A stretch of DNA of 64,000 nucleotides from Lagopus muta (GCF_023343835.1 NC_064447.1:124001-188000); one strand, 5' to 3'; shown: positions 10,611-31,710, counted from the first letter of the stretch. Made by a program: numbers and translations. Notes: a model not told the origin generated them from the sequence alone.

Positions 10611-13600
10611 TGATCAGTGCAAGCTCACAATTACTCCAGATTCGTTTTCTCCAATAACTGAATTCATAAATAACAAGTTAGTGATTCCTTTAAGCACAGG
10701 TGACCGACAGCCAAGCCCTGAATCCGCCTCCCAGCTTTGTTCTTACAGCTCATCGAGGAAGGGAGTATTGCCCAGGTCTCCGCTGGCTGCCATCGATTTC
10801 TTCCCGCTGACAAATTTCTTTGCAGCCTGAAAATACATCAGAAAATCAGTGTAAGGAAACGTTCACTACAGCAGTCAGAAAGCAAAGAACGCAGCACACC
10901 CACAGTGGGCTCCCTTGTGCTGCCTGAGCTTCGGCTGCTCCAGCAGGACAGCACAGTGACACGAGGAGGCGCTGGCTCCTCAGAAGGGGTCACCCTGCAC
11001 GGCAGTGAGCGACAGCCTGCGGGATCCTGCGGCCCTGCCACAGCTCGCGTCACAGCAGCAATGGGCAAGCGGAGACTGGGAAACATTTGCTGACTTACAA
11101 GTTCCGTCCCTGACGGACTTTTGGACAGAGTTTGCTTCAAGTATCATGAAGGCAGGAGCTCAGAACGGCACATGTGGTTGTGCCAACGTCCTGCTGGCAG
11201 TGCCGCAGCCCCAGTCTGCACAGCGAGCACTTCGCCCTCGGCAGTCCAACAAGCTGTGCCACCACGTGCCCAGACTGAGACTTGCGCCAAGTCTCAGTGC
11301 TGTGTGGGGCTTTGTACCCTCATCTACACTCATTTTATGTAAGTCAGTAAATATATCGTCTAATTCATTGACTTCTGTTAATAAAGATGTTAAAAGCCAG
11401 CCAGCTGTATTGTTGATGAACCGCCTCTCTCGTGATTTAAGGACACACGGATGAGCGGCGCCTGTCAGGAACTCGCACAGCCACGAAGGCACACGCGGCA
11501 GGGACTCACATTCACAACATCAGCAGAGGTTACAGAGTCGATCCTCTGAGCGACCGCAGCGGGCGCAGTGTGCGTGCCGGACTGCAGCGCCTCGCAGCCG
11601 ATCTCATTCAGCAGCCCTTGCGCCGTCTCCACCGACATCAGGTAGGCAGCCTTCAGCTGATTCCTGCCCCACAACAGGGAGAGGTGAACACACCCGCCCC
11701 AGGACCACCACAAGCGCAGCGAGGCCTTCAGCCCCTGCAGCTCTCAAGACCCCTCTGTTCTGCAGCTTCTTCCCTTTCTGCAGTGAGCAGAGGGGCACTG
11801 CAGTCACACGCAGGCAGTGGGGAATGAGGCGCCGTGCCCCGGGACCATGCACTGCCCTCAGGGCCGGGGATCCCCAGCTGAGCAGCGTCTTTCTGCTTGA
11901 ACTAATGAATGCAACTGCTCCACCACAAGACAAAATCATCAAGCTGACAAATCAGATGTGAAACTGGTCACAGACTGTCATCAAGACCAGACACAGAAAA
12001 GAGCCATTCTCGCGTAACTGACAGAAGCACAGATGGGAAGTGGGGAGCTTCCCTGCTGAACAGTTCAACCTCAACCTTTTGTTAAGGACCAACAGGCTCT
12101 GGCTCTGTTTCCCTTCTTCCCCTTGAGTCAAATCTGCACAGCAGTGCTGTTCTGTACAGCCCAGATGTGGCAGCTCAGTGCCTGCAGCACTACTGAGCAA
12201 AACGCAGCACAGCCCAAGCCAGGAGCCCCAAGCCAGGCTGGCACTGCTGGCACTGCTGCCCCTCTGGAGGTTTCCCCGCACTGAACTCCCCTAAAGGAAC
12301 ACAATCTTGGAGCACCTGGATGCAGTGCTGCTAATCCAGTGCTTCACATTTGCAGATCCTCAGCACTGTTGTCTTCTGAAGGCTCAGAGCACAGCTGCTC
12401 AATACAACTGTTGCTGCAGTGTGAGTGCAGAGCAAACTGCCGACACTGCAGCCCAGGATTCCAGCATGCTGGTTGTAGTATGAAGCAGCTACCTGCAAGA
12501 ATTAATTTACCTAACAAGATCCTTACAGGAAATACTGCAAGCAGAGGGTTAGTGTCGCCCCTGAAAAATACTGGAGAGCAAAGCAGTCCATTGGTGGTGC
12601 TCCCACATCACTGCGAGGCGCTACAGAGCCCTTCCCCACAAAAAGGGCCCCAGCCGCAGCGCAGCACAGCCTGCACTCACTTTGCCTTTGCGACGTCCTC
12701 CTCCGTGACAGCGCCCTGCGCGGCTGCCTTCAGCTGGTTCATAGCAGCTCTGATGACCTGAGGAAGACGAGATCGCTTAGGGCTTCTTCCAGCATTAACC
12801 GGCAACGCGGCGTCTGATCTTCAGCTGCAAGCTGAGCAGCTTTGCAACAAAACTAAAACTACTGCAATCGCTGCCAGAACAGACTAAAGAAAGCAGCGTG
12901 GGTTGGAACCACCACAAATTAAGCTGTTAATTTGTACGGCACCTCCACCCTCCACGAGAACATTTCACCCCAACCCACACCTCTCACGCTGACCCACGCA
13001 GCCCTGCAGACAGCAGCACGGCCCGCAGCGCGGCGCCCCGCCGCCCACACCTGCATCGGGCGCTTCTCTCCGCCCAGCTGATGCAGGGAGCCCAACGAGC
13101 TGCTTCTGCTGCCCCATCGCCGTGCAGCTCTGGCACAGGCTGCCAACACCCCCATTCCAGCCAGCCGCTCACCTCCCCAGTGTGTGCAGCCTGAGATATG
13201 GTATAAAACCCAAAGATTCCGGAATCCGAGTAATTCACGTTAAATGCAGAAGCCTGCAAAACAAACACCGTTATCCATTGTTTCAAGTATCACAATGATG
13301 CAGCATCAAGCAGAGGAAGACATTTACTATCAGGGTCCAAAGGCTGGAGGATGCCAGGCCACATCTGTGCAAGGATGACACTGAGGAAAGAACTACAGGG
13401 GCTGTACTGAAGGTAGTGCTCCTGTTTTATTACATCAGCCCACGCCATCAGAGGAGGACGTGGGTGGGATGGTGGCAGAGGCTGAACCTTCCCACCAATT
13501 TAACTGCATTTTGCTGCTGTGTCGCAAACGGCTGCAGGGGGGCACTGACAGAGCAGTGTCTGACATGGAAGTGTGTATACAGCCAAGGGGTCTCACTGAC

Positions 13601-14334
13601 TTTCCCCCACAGAAAAAATGGCACCCACTGACACCATGAACAGCTGTGAACGCTGATGGAGACCCAGCGGTGACTGCTGGCACAGTGAGAGCTGGGGGTG
13701 CCGCATTCTGCAGTGACAGCAGCTCACCTCCGCTGGTGCAGGTTTGTACGAGTGCAGCATGCAGCTCCTGTTCACTGCTGGTGAAAATGCACAGCGAGTG
13801 GCTGTGCTGAAGAACTGTGTTCTGTAGCTGAGGATTTGTTCTATCACATGGCATTGCTGTGCTCTTTGTATCTATTGTCATTTCCATTGAAAGGAAAATT
13901 GAAAAGGAAGCACTACTTTCAGAATGAGCCACGTAACTAATTATGACCCTAGATGGAAATGGCAGCTCTCAAAGGACAGCACGGCTCTTACTCAAAACCT
14001 CAGAGTGCAGGACCCCCTGGAACTTACATCAAAAGGCTGCGTGGTTGCTTTGGCAATGCCCTGGTACAGCTTGCTGGTAACATTGCCTCCCCTCTTGATA
14101 AGTGGTCCAGCACCCAAAACGTGCTGCAGGACACTGAAAGCATTTGCTTCTGCACTTCCAAAAGCAGCTCCTTCTGCTACAACAGCAGCGTGGACAAGGC
14201 TGTGGCCACTCTGTTCTCGGATTTCTCCTAATAGTACAGTAACAGGAAAAAAAGGTAATGCACTGTTCAGTTAAAAACTATTAGAGGAATAAAAACATTT
14301 GTAGCCAGGAGTTTCCTCAGAGGGAAATCAAGGT

Positions 14335-15270
14335 GTGGATTTCTACATCTGCACTCCTTTTACTTTAAAGCCAATCCCCCTTGTCCTCTCACTGTGCTGC
14401 TGCAAAAGGTCGGTCCCCCTCATAAGCTCCCTTTAAGCCCGCAATGAGGTCTCCCTACAGCCTTCTGCTCTCCATGCTGCACACCCCGGCTCCTCAGCCT
14501 GCCTGCACAGCAGAGCTGCTCCAAGCTCCGAGCATCTTCATCGCCTGCCCTGGCCCTGCTGCAACAGCTCCCCCCCTTGCTATGCCAGGCCCCAGGCCTG
14601 GACGCAGCACTGCAGCTGGGGGCTCTGAGGGCAGAGCAGAGGGGGACAATCCCCTCCCTGCCCACCTCCCCCCTCTGCTGCTGCAGCCCAGGATGCAGTC
14701 GGCCTTTGGGGCTGCGAGCGCACGCTGCTGCCTCACGTCCAGCTCTTCGTCCACCAGAACCCCTGCGTCCCTCTGCGCAGGGCTGCTCTCTGTGAGCTCT
14801 TCTCCCAGTCTGCACACACCTGGTGCTGCCCCGACCCGAGCACAGCACCCCGCGCTGCGCCTTGCTTGGCCTCAGCAGGTTCTCGTGTGCCCCTTCTCCA
14901 GCCTGTCCAGGTCCAGCCGGGTGCCGCCCTCCCTTCTGCTGTGCCATCGCAAACTGCTCCGCGATCTTCCCAGGCACAGAGGTGATGCTCACCAGCCTGT
15001 AGTTCCCCAGCTCCTCTTTCCTCCCTCTCTTGCAAATGAGTGATGGTTCCCTCTTCACCTGACAGCCACAACTTTTCAAATATGATGGAAGCAGCTCAAC
15101 AGCCACTTCAGCCAGCTCCCTCACCCCCACCATGCACGTCACCCAGGCCCATAAGGTGGACTCGGACTTGTTCTGCACATACAGTGGGATTCTGCTCCCC
15201 CATTTGTCAGCAAGAAGCTCAGGAGTGTGAAAAATATGGGCATCCTGCCACCAGTGAAGGCTGAAGCAAA
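14335..15270 (-). mobile_element. CR1 LINE fragment in UQCRC2 intron 9
   Basis: On the minus strand it carries CR1 reverse-transcriptase and downstream ORF2 remnants (for example LGNYRLVSITSVPGKIAEQ). 14390-14720 is almost identical to 32240-32600, so these are copies of one subfamily. Frames are broken, and the 3' end at 14335-14380 is degraded. 15270-15720 continues as C/T-rich sequence that I could not assign. Confidence 0.72.
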
Positions 15271-18200
15271 GAAGTGAGTACCTCAGCATTCTCAGCCCCC
15301 CCTTGTATTTACCACAGGGGGTATGCTCTCCCTTGTCTGTCTCTGCTGACCAATGCACCTACAGGGCCCCTTCTGTATGTGGGGATGTCCTGCCCCTCAC
15401 CAAGTTCAGTTCCATCTGTCTCAGCCTCCCTAGTCCCATCTCTGCAGGACTGGACAGAACTGCAGTGCTCTTCCCAGGTCACAGACCCCTGCAGCCCCTC
15501 ACCATCCTCATCCACCAAGGCACTCTAAGTCTCCCTCCGTATTTTGCAGTCTCATTGTTGCAGCCTCCCCTGGCCCAACCTGAATAAGCAGGAGCAGTAG
15601 CCATTTCTGGCTTTATCAGACCCCTCAGTCCCTTCCCAACATCCCACAACAGGTACTGCTCCTCTCTACAGAGGCCACGCAGCCCACAAACAGATGCAGC
15701 ACAGCCCAGAAGCTGGTCCGCGTGCACACGGGGGGCGTTGTGCCTCTGCTCCCGGCTCCCCCCCCCACCATGTCCACCGCCCTCTCAAAGCCCTGTGGGC
15801 CCCTGGCTGCTGCAGGCTGCTCTCATCTCAGCCTGAGGTCTCCTGGATTTCCAGACCTGACTCTCATGCTGCCATCCTCACTGCAGAACAAGCCTGCACT
15901 GGAGCTGATCGCCTCGGAGAAATGTGAAATATTTGTCCTGTTCATCATAGAAGTGTTTATCCTCATCCTAGAAGCTGAAGTTATCCCACTCAAGTGGTAA
16001 CAATTTCCTATTTTTCCATCTGACTACAAAGTGATCTGACACCCCAACCAAAGAACAGACTGCAGTATTATACAGACGCTGCTCTGAAAGAGCAACACAG
16101 AGCTTTGCGTTTCAGAAAAGGCTTCACACAGTCCAACAGCCCTTCCCAAAGGAGCTACCAGCAGCTCCAGTCAACTTCCTGCCTTCCCCAGCTCTTTAGA
16201 GAACCTCCCCATACACAGTGAGCTAAAATAGACGCTTGCATTCCATGTTAAGATAGACATGATTGTGCAGGTCAAACTTTGTCAAGCATACGGGTTTTCT
16301 TTTTCCCAAAACAGTGGGAGAAAGAAAATCCTCTGCTTATTTAGAGAGACACCCCTGAGCGGGCATTTCCCACACAGAGCATAGAGCACAACTGTGCAGT
16401 TTTCATTGCAACTCAACGAATAGCGTTGTAACAACACCAAGAGGAGCCCCGGCAGCAGAGCCACACTCACCCCCCCGGTAGGTGGCCTTTGCACTGGAGA
16501 TGCCGGCTCCGCTGCGGATATTTAGGAACTGCTCTGCCACTTGCTTCAAGTCGGAGTGCTTCACACCTGTAATGCAACGGTTTATTCCAAGTAATGTCAC
16601 GTTATTGGAAAACCATCAGTGACAAAAGTTTCTTAAACGCACCACAACACAGAACTTGTACAGCAGTTTCTTTTCTGACCCTCAGCCCACACGGCCATAC
16701 GCACCTATTCCCACGAGGGCCATTCGCGAACTCGTGAAGTTGTTCTGTACAAAGTGGTGAAGCTGCAACAGGAAGGCAGAATTGTAGGTATTTTGTACAA
16801 AAAACAAAAGAGGCAGAAATGTTTGTGACACCTGCTGTTCGGAGCTCACACTTCTTAAAGCCACCACCCACCATGCTTCCCCGCCCATGAGAAGCGCTTT
16901 GCTCGCACTGCGGACTGCTGCTGTACGCCGACGTCTCCCCAAGAGCCGTGCAACCACAGCCCTTCTAAATGAACCCAAAAGCCCTGAGGAGGCCAGATAA
17001 GATGATCAGCACTGATCGTACATCCGCCCAGTTCTTTTTCTCTGCCTGCCTTTCTCTATCCTCGGTAAGGAAGCGGGGAGAGATTTATCAAGGAGAATCC
17101 TACCTGCTCGGATGTAATTTTTCCGATTCTGTAGTCTGGGCAGTACATGGGGTTTGCCAGAGCAGTCTTGTAAGCTGCAGCATGCAAGTTTTCCAGCAGT
17201 CCTAACAGGAACAAAGTTTCCAGTGCTGAGGATTAGCAATAGATGGCAGCATGACGCTGGTGAAACCCAGCTGCGGCGCACTTACAGCGCTCATTCACAA
17301 GACCCACAGCCCCACACTAATAAAGTTTCATCCAGCAACAGATCCGGGCTGGGTGTTCCTATTCAGCTGGACCTTATAAAAGCTCTCAAGGACTCACAGA
17401 TGCTCAACACTTTCTGGCCTCACAACAAGGTATAACGCAGCCTGGTTTGCATTCATTTCTGGGGAGGGTGGGTGGCTTCAGTAAAAAGCAGTGGCCATAT
17501 GTCATATATGGGCTGCAGAAACTTGCGGGCTTATGAAGAAGTTAGGTAACAACAGAAAGGCCGTATCTATTGGCGGGCTGGGCTGAAAAGTAAAGCGGTC
17601 AGGGGACGGGGCAAGAGTTTTTCAAAGTTCTTTGTTTTTAAGACGCACCCACAGCACCAACACAGCAAATGAGAAAAACACCTACCGACTTGAGGGCTCT
17701 GAAACGCGACCGCTTTGTCGACTTTCAGCTGGGGCTGAAGATCAGCAACTTCCCAGGGCCTGAATTCCGGAGCCGTGGTGACGTTCAGGAGGTACTCCAT
17801 TACGGTGTCACTGGAGAGAAGCAGCGAGAAAGGCATTGAGAACCAGCAGGTGTTTCTTTGGCAGTTGAAAGCAGCTCTGACCAACCCAACAACAACCCGG
17901 CGACACCGAGCAAAGCCCCCAGAGCGGCGCAGCAGCCGGCCGTGCCGCAGGCACCGCGATTCCCCTTCAGCGCGGCGCTCGGGCGCTCAGTGACACGAAT
18001 GTGGAGCCGCGCGGCAGCGTGCTGGTTTGTTTGCTGCCGCGCTGAGAGCAGCCCCGCAGTGCACAGAGCTGGGCGGTACCTACACGTGGCCACGCAGGCA
18101 CTGCACGCAGTACGCCATCTTCTCCCTCGTTGAGAACACGCTGCAACACAAGGCACACAGAGGGGTTTCAGCTGGGAGCACAAAAGATGTGGACTTCCAC

Positions 18201-20084
18201 ACGTGCTCCCCACCGATGGAATCTTTCAGCGAGATACTGACGGGAGCACCAGTGTAAAGGAGGGAGAATAGCAGCATTTCAACCCACAGCACGTGGGTTG
18301 CTCAGCACAACACGCATCTAGCAGTGGTGTGGGAAGCACCCGGTGATACCGACTGCATCAGGGCCATAGCAATCTGGGACATGGTGATAACTCACGGTAA
18401 AACAGCAAGACTGAAGAGTAAAACCTGAAAATGGGTATAAATATCAAAGTAATTCAGAAATTGCTCTCAGTGGGCAGAAAACTGTCTGCCTCACCTCAAC
18501 GCATTATTTTCCTTAGCAAAAAGAGCAGCATGCAGAGTAACCTACCACACTGTATAGCACAACCTCACTGCACAGCTGGCACACGCTGGTGCCCTCATTC
18601 CTCCGAGGAAGGTTCTCTAGGCTTAGGACTCCCAAACTGGGAAACTCATCTACCACCCAAATTGTTCACAGAACTACAGTAGGAGTGTTATCTATTTCCC
18701 AAGTAAGACAGACCCACAGACCTCAGTCAGTCTCACCTTCAAGACAAGGAAGGCAGACAGAACACAGAAGCTTCCTATGCAACCCTCCCTTCGAGGCACG
18801 CACCCACCCACACACCGTAATGCTTTCGGTTTCCTTTGCCACCTTGCTTTACTCCCATCGGGCCAGGTTACAAACCTTAGGCTGCCCCCAACAGCTTCGA
18901 TGCCACGAGTAATCCTGAAAGAGGATGCTCCTTTTGTAGTCTATTAAAAAAAGAAATGATAATTAAAAAGAGACTTAAGATTACAGCTTTGCCTGACACG
19001 GGTCAGTGCTACAGCAAAGCTGAAGCAGCCCGTGCTTACCCATTCCTACAGAAACCACTGCCCATACAGAGAAGCTGAGCCCATTTACCACGTCCTTATT
19101 CCCATTCTATCCCTCTCCCTGATTTCCCAGCACAATTACCCTGTTCCCCCAGCCCCATTCTATGGGAACGATCCAGGTTTGGCTAAATGTTTCACAGGAT
19201 TCTTTAACTTGGATAAACTTCACACCGCCAGGACAAGGAAATCCTGCATGTCCTGCCATACTATGGGAGCAGCCACAGCACGGCTGGGAGCAGCCACAGC
19301 ACGGCACCCAGCACCGTCCTCCTGGCAGCAGCACCAGAAGAGACTGCTAGAGCTCAGCACCCAGAATCCAACCAGCACTACTCCTGCAGAACCCTGCAGC
19401 AGCTGTGTTGGGGGTTTCGGTGCACACCTTCTGCCTGCCCATCTTTGGAGCCATGTAAGGACTGCTGGCAGTGAACGTGTATAATTTGTTCTTGAATCTG
19501 CTGGCACATTCCTGCCCCCAGAGCTCACACCAACCCTGGTGAGTTGTGAGAAAAGCCATTTGGGAACATCTCTCATACACATCTGAGTTGACGTGTGACA
19601 TCCAAGTCTTTTACCACAGCTGAAGCACAACGAGCCCCATCCTGGTGTGACACAGACACATCAACTATGCAGTGAGAGACAGTGTGAGAGAGCACAGCTC
19701 CTCACAAACAGCCACAAAGCAACGGCGTTTCTCCCGCACTGGCATCCCCAACCAGCAAGGAACGCTGTCTGCACTGCCTGCACTGCGGCACAGCTCTTAC
19801 ACACTGCTGCTCTCTGCTGTCCTGAATCTTCTACCACTCTGCACCACCAACCATGGGAACAGAACAGCCACCTACCAGAGGGGAGGCGAGACGAAGCAGA
19901 TGGGCTGTTCCCAGGTTAGCGGTGGTTTCATATCTGCTGCCCGCCCTGATGAACACACCGATCCTCGAGGCCGGAGAAAAGTTCTCCAGAGATGCAATAA
20001 TTAATCCGTTTGGTAATTTTGTGATCTGCATTAAAAGCAACATTGGGTTTCTGAGACACTGGGTGTACTGCCACAGTTCTGCTT

Positions 20085-20090
<6 letters not shown>

Positions 20091-20127
<37 letters not shown>
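20091..20127. repeat. A37/T37 mononucleotide tract in UQCRC2 intron 2
   Basis: An uninterrupted run of about 37 A on the plus strand (T on the coding strand) inside an intron of only 137 bases (20162-20026). It is about 65 bases upstream of the exon-3 acceptor. Confidence 0.85.
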
Positions 20128-20129
<2 letters not shown>

Positions 20130-20739
20130 AAAGAGAAAAGAAATATCCGCGCCGAAACTGACCTCCAGATGCTCCACATCTGCAGACAGCTTCAGCCGCT
20201 CTGCAGTCGCTGACACCGCTGCTTTAGGTGCTACTTTAAGGGAGTACAGCCTCTTCTGGAGGAGAGAGCAGAAGGAAAGGAGTTTGCTGCTGTCACAGTT
20301 CTGTGCTTTTTGGTTTCCAGTATTCCACATCATTACATTATGTTGGGAGTCAAAGTGTTGAAGCTCCATTCCTGGTACCCATCCCTTCCATCACAGAAGT
20401 CACGGGCTGCAGCCCTTGCGGGGAGGCGGCCTCTGGCTGCCTGGCAGTGCTGCTGGAGGTGCTTTCCTGGCTGCTCCTAGCTTTTTGAGTTTGACTTGGC
20501 CTCAGGAACTCTCTCTCTTATCTTATTTATTAGTCTCAATCTCAATTACATTGCATTATACTGTGTTACCTCGCATTCCGATATCATAGTAAAATAAGCT
20601 TTCTTCCATAGGTCATTGCTGCTGTTTTTTTCTTCCTTGAGCCCAGCTCCCACCTCCCTATCCCTTTTCCTTTTTCCTTCCCATTTTGTGGGGCTGGGAG
20701 GCCCAGGAGCCAACAGCCCCCCATCACAGGACAGATTGA

Positions 20740-21722
20740 TCTAGTTACCGACCCAGGGGTCATTGCTGGGGCCTGTCCTCTTCAATATCTTTATTGATGA
20801 CCTGGATGAGGGCATCGAGTGCACCCTCAGTAAATTCGCAGATGACACCAAATTGGCTGGAAGTGTGGATCTGCCTGGGGGTAGCGAGGCCCTACAGAGG
20901 GATCTGGACAGGCTGGAGAGCTGGGCTGGAGCCAATGGGATGAGTTTCAACAAGGCCAAATGCCGGGTCCTGCACTTCAGCCACAACAACCCCAGGCGAC
21001 GCTACAGGCTTGGGGCGGTGTGGCTGGAGACTGCATAGAGGAAATGGACCTGGGGGTATTGATTGATGTTGGGCTGAACATGAGCCGACAGTGTGCCCAG
21101 GTGGCCAAGAAGGCCAGTGGCATCCTGGCTTGCATCAGAAACAGCGTTGCAAGCAGGAGCAGAGAGGTGATTGTTCCCCTATATTCAGCACTCGTGAGGC
21201 CGCACCTCGAGTACTGTGTCCAGTTTTGGGCCCCTCACTGCAAGAAAGATATTGAGGCCCTGGAACGTGTTCAAAGGAGGGCAACAAAGCTGGTGAGGGG
21301 TCTGGAACACAGGGCTGATGAGGAGAGGCTGAAGGAGCTGGGAATGTTCAGCCTGGAGAAGAGGAGGCTCAGGGCAGACCTCATTGCTCTCTATAACTTC
21401 CTGAAGGGAGGTTGTAGTGAGCTGGGGGTCAGCCTCTTCTCTCGTGTCATCAGTGATAGGACCAGGGGGAATGGTTTCAAGCTACGGCAGGGGAGATTCA
21501 GGCTGGACATGAGGAAGTATTACTGTTCAGAAAGGTTGGTCAGGCACTGGAATGGATGCCCAGGGAGGTGGTGGAATCACCGACCCTGGGGGTGTTCAAG
21601 GAAAGACTGGATGTTGTGTTGAGGGACATGGTTTAGTAGGAGCTATTGGGAATGGGGGAACGGTTGGACTGGGTGATCTTTTAGGTCTTTTCCAACCTTA
21701 GTGATTCTATGATTCTATGTTG
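20740..21722 (+). mobile_element. CR1 LINE 3' fragment in UQCRC2 intron 1
   Basis: It begins in the reverse-transcriptase core ([16 protein letters not shown], then the catalytic FADDTKLAG) and runs through [20 protein letters not shown] to the end TGATTCTATGATTCTATG. It is 5'-truncated, with one visible frame change near 21000-21040, and is antisense to UQCRC2. The block just upstream (20400-20735) is C/T-rich and AT-rich sequence of unknown origin. Confidence 0.85.
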
Positions 21723-22216
21723 TGTTAGCTCCGTGACAGCTGTGTTAGTTAATTCCTATATTCTAACAAAGCAGCTTATTTTAAAGTTGACATACATTAA
21801 ACAATCCAGGATCACAGAACAAAAATATGCATTCCCTTTTAATTCCTCAAATTGCTTTTCCATTACAGCTGAAACTTCAAAGCAATGACTTAAACGAGAC
21901 CTCTGGGAATCCAAAAAGCAGCACCTCGGTACCAGTGCCCTTCTGCTTTCCTTTGTGTAGTACCAACCTCCCCAGCACCACGTGGTCTATAGGAACACCA
22001 CACAGGAATTAACTGAATGAGCCCCTGCAATCCCTATCTGTTCTGTGGGGCAGAATCACAGAACTTAGTCTGGAAGTGACCTCAAGGATCATCAAGAATA
22101 CAATGATACATACCTGGTACAGCAGCTCAGCCTCAAGGCAGGACATCTGCTTATCTGTTTTCCAGTTGAGGGGGGGGGACACCGCCAGAGCCCTCCTTCG
22201 GGCACCAGGCAGCAGC

Positions 22217-22639
22217 ACCAATCACAGGACAGTTTGGGTTGGAAGGGACCTTTCAGAGCATCTCGTCCCAACCCCCTGCTGCAGGCAGGGACACCTCCCA
22301 TAGCCCAGGTTGCTCACAGCCCCATCCAGCCTGGCCTCCCAGCAGTGCTTCCAGGCAGGGGGCATCCACAGCCCCACTGGGCAGCCTGTGCCAGTGTCTC
22401 CACCTCACAGTAAAGAATTTCTTCCTAACGTTTAGTCTAAATCTACTCTTCCAGTTTAAAGCCGTTTCCCCTATCACTGCATACCTTATGAAACGTCTCT
22501 CCCCAGATTTCCCAGAGACCCTTCACGTCCCGGAAGGGCTGCAGGATCCCCCCGGAGCCTTCCGTTCCCCACGCCGCACAGCGCAGCTCTCAGCCCGTCC
22601 TCGCGGCGGAGGCGCCCCGTCCTCTCACCATCTTCGTGC

Positions 22640-22640
<1 letters not shown>
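22217..22640 (-). mobile_element. CR1 3' fragment in UQCRC2 intron 1, running into the promoter CpG island
   Basis: It starts from the 3' end AATCACAGGACAGTTTGGG and continues upstream through the same segments as the 35822-36483 copy. Beyond 22500 it shows many C/G replacements. It merges with the CpG-dense sequence around the UQCRC2 first exon. Confidence 0.75.
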
Positions 22641-29396
<6,756 letters not shown>

Positions 29397-31672
29397 AGCG
29401 AGAGCTCTGCAGTGCCAACGAGGTCATGAAGCACCAGCAGATCACTTGCACTTGGTTCCCTTGCATTTCTGGTTAACAAGATGGGCAGCAACCCCACCTG
29501 AATGCAGCTTTCAAGAATGAAAACTAACACTTCACGGGACTTTCTGCTGTTTTCTATAGCTGTTAGGTACCTGCAGCATTGCTAGCAAACATCTCGCACA
29601 CAGTGTGTGGATGATGGCAGCACTTACACTAACATGGTGTTCTTACTTGCTTTGCTATGCCCTTCCTCATTGTTTTTGGTGTGGCAGTCCAGGGTAGATC
29701 TCATGCTTTGAGCAGGCTCGTTCCCACTGGGGTAGCAGGCAGTTTGGAGACTGGAGTTCCACGTGTGGAGCTGTGATGGTCGCAGTGCAGTGCTGGCTGT
29801 GAGTGGCTCCTCAGCCCTTCCAGGGAGCAGAGCCGGTCTGTTCTGCTGGGATCAGCCCCCAGCAGTGCCCCATTTCCTGCCCCACACCTCACTGGTTTTT
29901 ATTTAGGAGCACATTCCCCAGCAGGATCTGTGTGCAAAGCCGTGCCTTCCCTGCAGGCAGGCTTTGTTGTAGGAGACCTGGTTCAGGCAGGCTGAAACTG
30001 TACTGAATCCCTCCCTTGCTGCTTTCCTGCCTGTGGTTTTGCCTTTTTTGTGTTGGAGGGACTCGCCCGAAATGTCAGTGCTGAAAATGTGCTTTGATTT
30101 AATGTTTCCTCATGCTGGGAGGTTTCCTTAGTCGCCTATGGTGTATGCAAGCTGTTCTCAAAGCGTCTTGGTGGCTGGAACAGCACCGGCTGATTTTGGC
30201 CAGTGGAACTTGGAGTGCACAGGGAAATGGATTCCACCTGGCTGAGTTGCCTGTTGGTAGCAGTGCTCATCCCCACGGGTCTGTGCTGGGGCAGAATGTC
30301 TGTGGTCCTCCCTTGCAGCAGAGCCAGGAATGCTCTGCAGAAGGAGGGAATCCCATTCTGTGCCGTTACACGATGGCTGCATGGAAGGCTGGGTGGCGGC
30401 TGAGAGCAGCCTGGCTGTGCATGCAGCCCGTGTCTGGAAGCTTCATTTCAGCTGCCCTTGCACCTTCCTGTGGCCAGTCTGCCTCCTGTGCCCGGGGAGG
30501 AGCGGGTGTGGGAGGAAGGAGGCTGTGAAGCCCTGCGTGTGGGAACCTGGTTGGGAAATAGGTATGTGTGGAAGGGGTTAATGAGGACAGTGTCAGCTCA
30601 GAACAGTGAGGCAGGGCAGTGGGAAGGCAGGGAGCAGCAGTGTGCATGGGTGCAGTTTAGCACATGGACGAGGTTTAGCACGATGCGGGGGGCGGGGAAG
30701 GGAGGGGGATGTGTTTGTGTGGGTAAAGGTGGGACTGGACTGCTTTTGCTGCTGTCAGCAGAAATGAGGACAGACATTCCTCCCCCCAGCTCTGCATGTG
30801 TTAATGACAGCAGCGTCACCCCAGTGTTTTTAGTGCTTTTTGCTTTGTATCATTTGTGAAGTGCTGAGAAATGTGTCTGGGCTGAGGCTGTTACTGCAGA
30901 GCTGGGGAATGCGGGGGGCTGTGACAGCCGGGGCCGCAGCAGTGCATTGTGCGAGCCCCAGGTCCGCGCAGGGCAGTGCTGGGGGTGGCTGCAGCATGCT
31001 GCTGGTGGTGGTGCCCAGTCCATTACGGCCACCTCAGAGAAGCTGGCGGTGCAGAGCAGCGCTCACAGTGACTGTTGGCAATGGGAGCTGCTGTGAGCCC
31101 AAACTGAAACCACTGGGCTTCCCACCGCCCCGGGGGGGAGCCGGGCTGCTCAGCACAGTGGGGCCACTTGGGTGCCTTCTCCAGGTCTTCAGAGAGCGAA
31201 GATTAGGCCTCGCTGCTCTGCTTCCTTCTCTTACCGATTGAGAATCTCAAGATTTGTTGTAACTCTCGTCTATGTTAAAATTAAATAGCTCCTGTTCGAC
31301 TTGTGTGTTGGTGTCCGTTACTTCTGTTCTGGACAGCTGGGTGGGCTTTGCTCTTTTAGACCAGGAGGGAAGCACTTCTGGTGTTGCGGCGATTGCTGTT
31401 CTGGTAAATGGGATCACTGAGTGAGGGGGAATGCAGATCTGCTTGCTGGGATGCTCAGTGCTGTGTCCATCCCCTGCACAGCCATCAGTCTGTAAGGAGA
31501 TGACATCGTGGTGCTCAGCTCTGCTGCTGTGAGACCTCATGGCTCTGCAGTTTGCATTTGGGTGGGATTGTAGGGCTGTACATAAAGCACATCATTTCTC
31601 CTGCTGAAATGCACCATGCAAATGTTACTGAGGAGTTGCACCTGCAATTCCCTAATTAAATAGTTCCAAATT

Positions 31673-31710
<38 letters not shown>

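Noticed and set aside
20400-20735. C/T- and AT-rich block before the 20.7 kb CR1, suspected to be an LTR end
   Set aside because: No partner copy, no defined ends and no recognised family. Left unassigned.
31677-31706. A-run that might mark a processed pseudogene or retrocopy tail
   Set aside because: No coding remnant precedes it on either strand within a kilobase.
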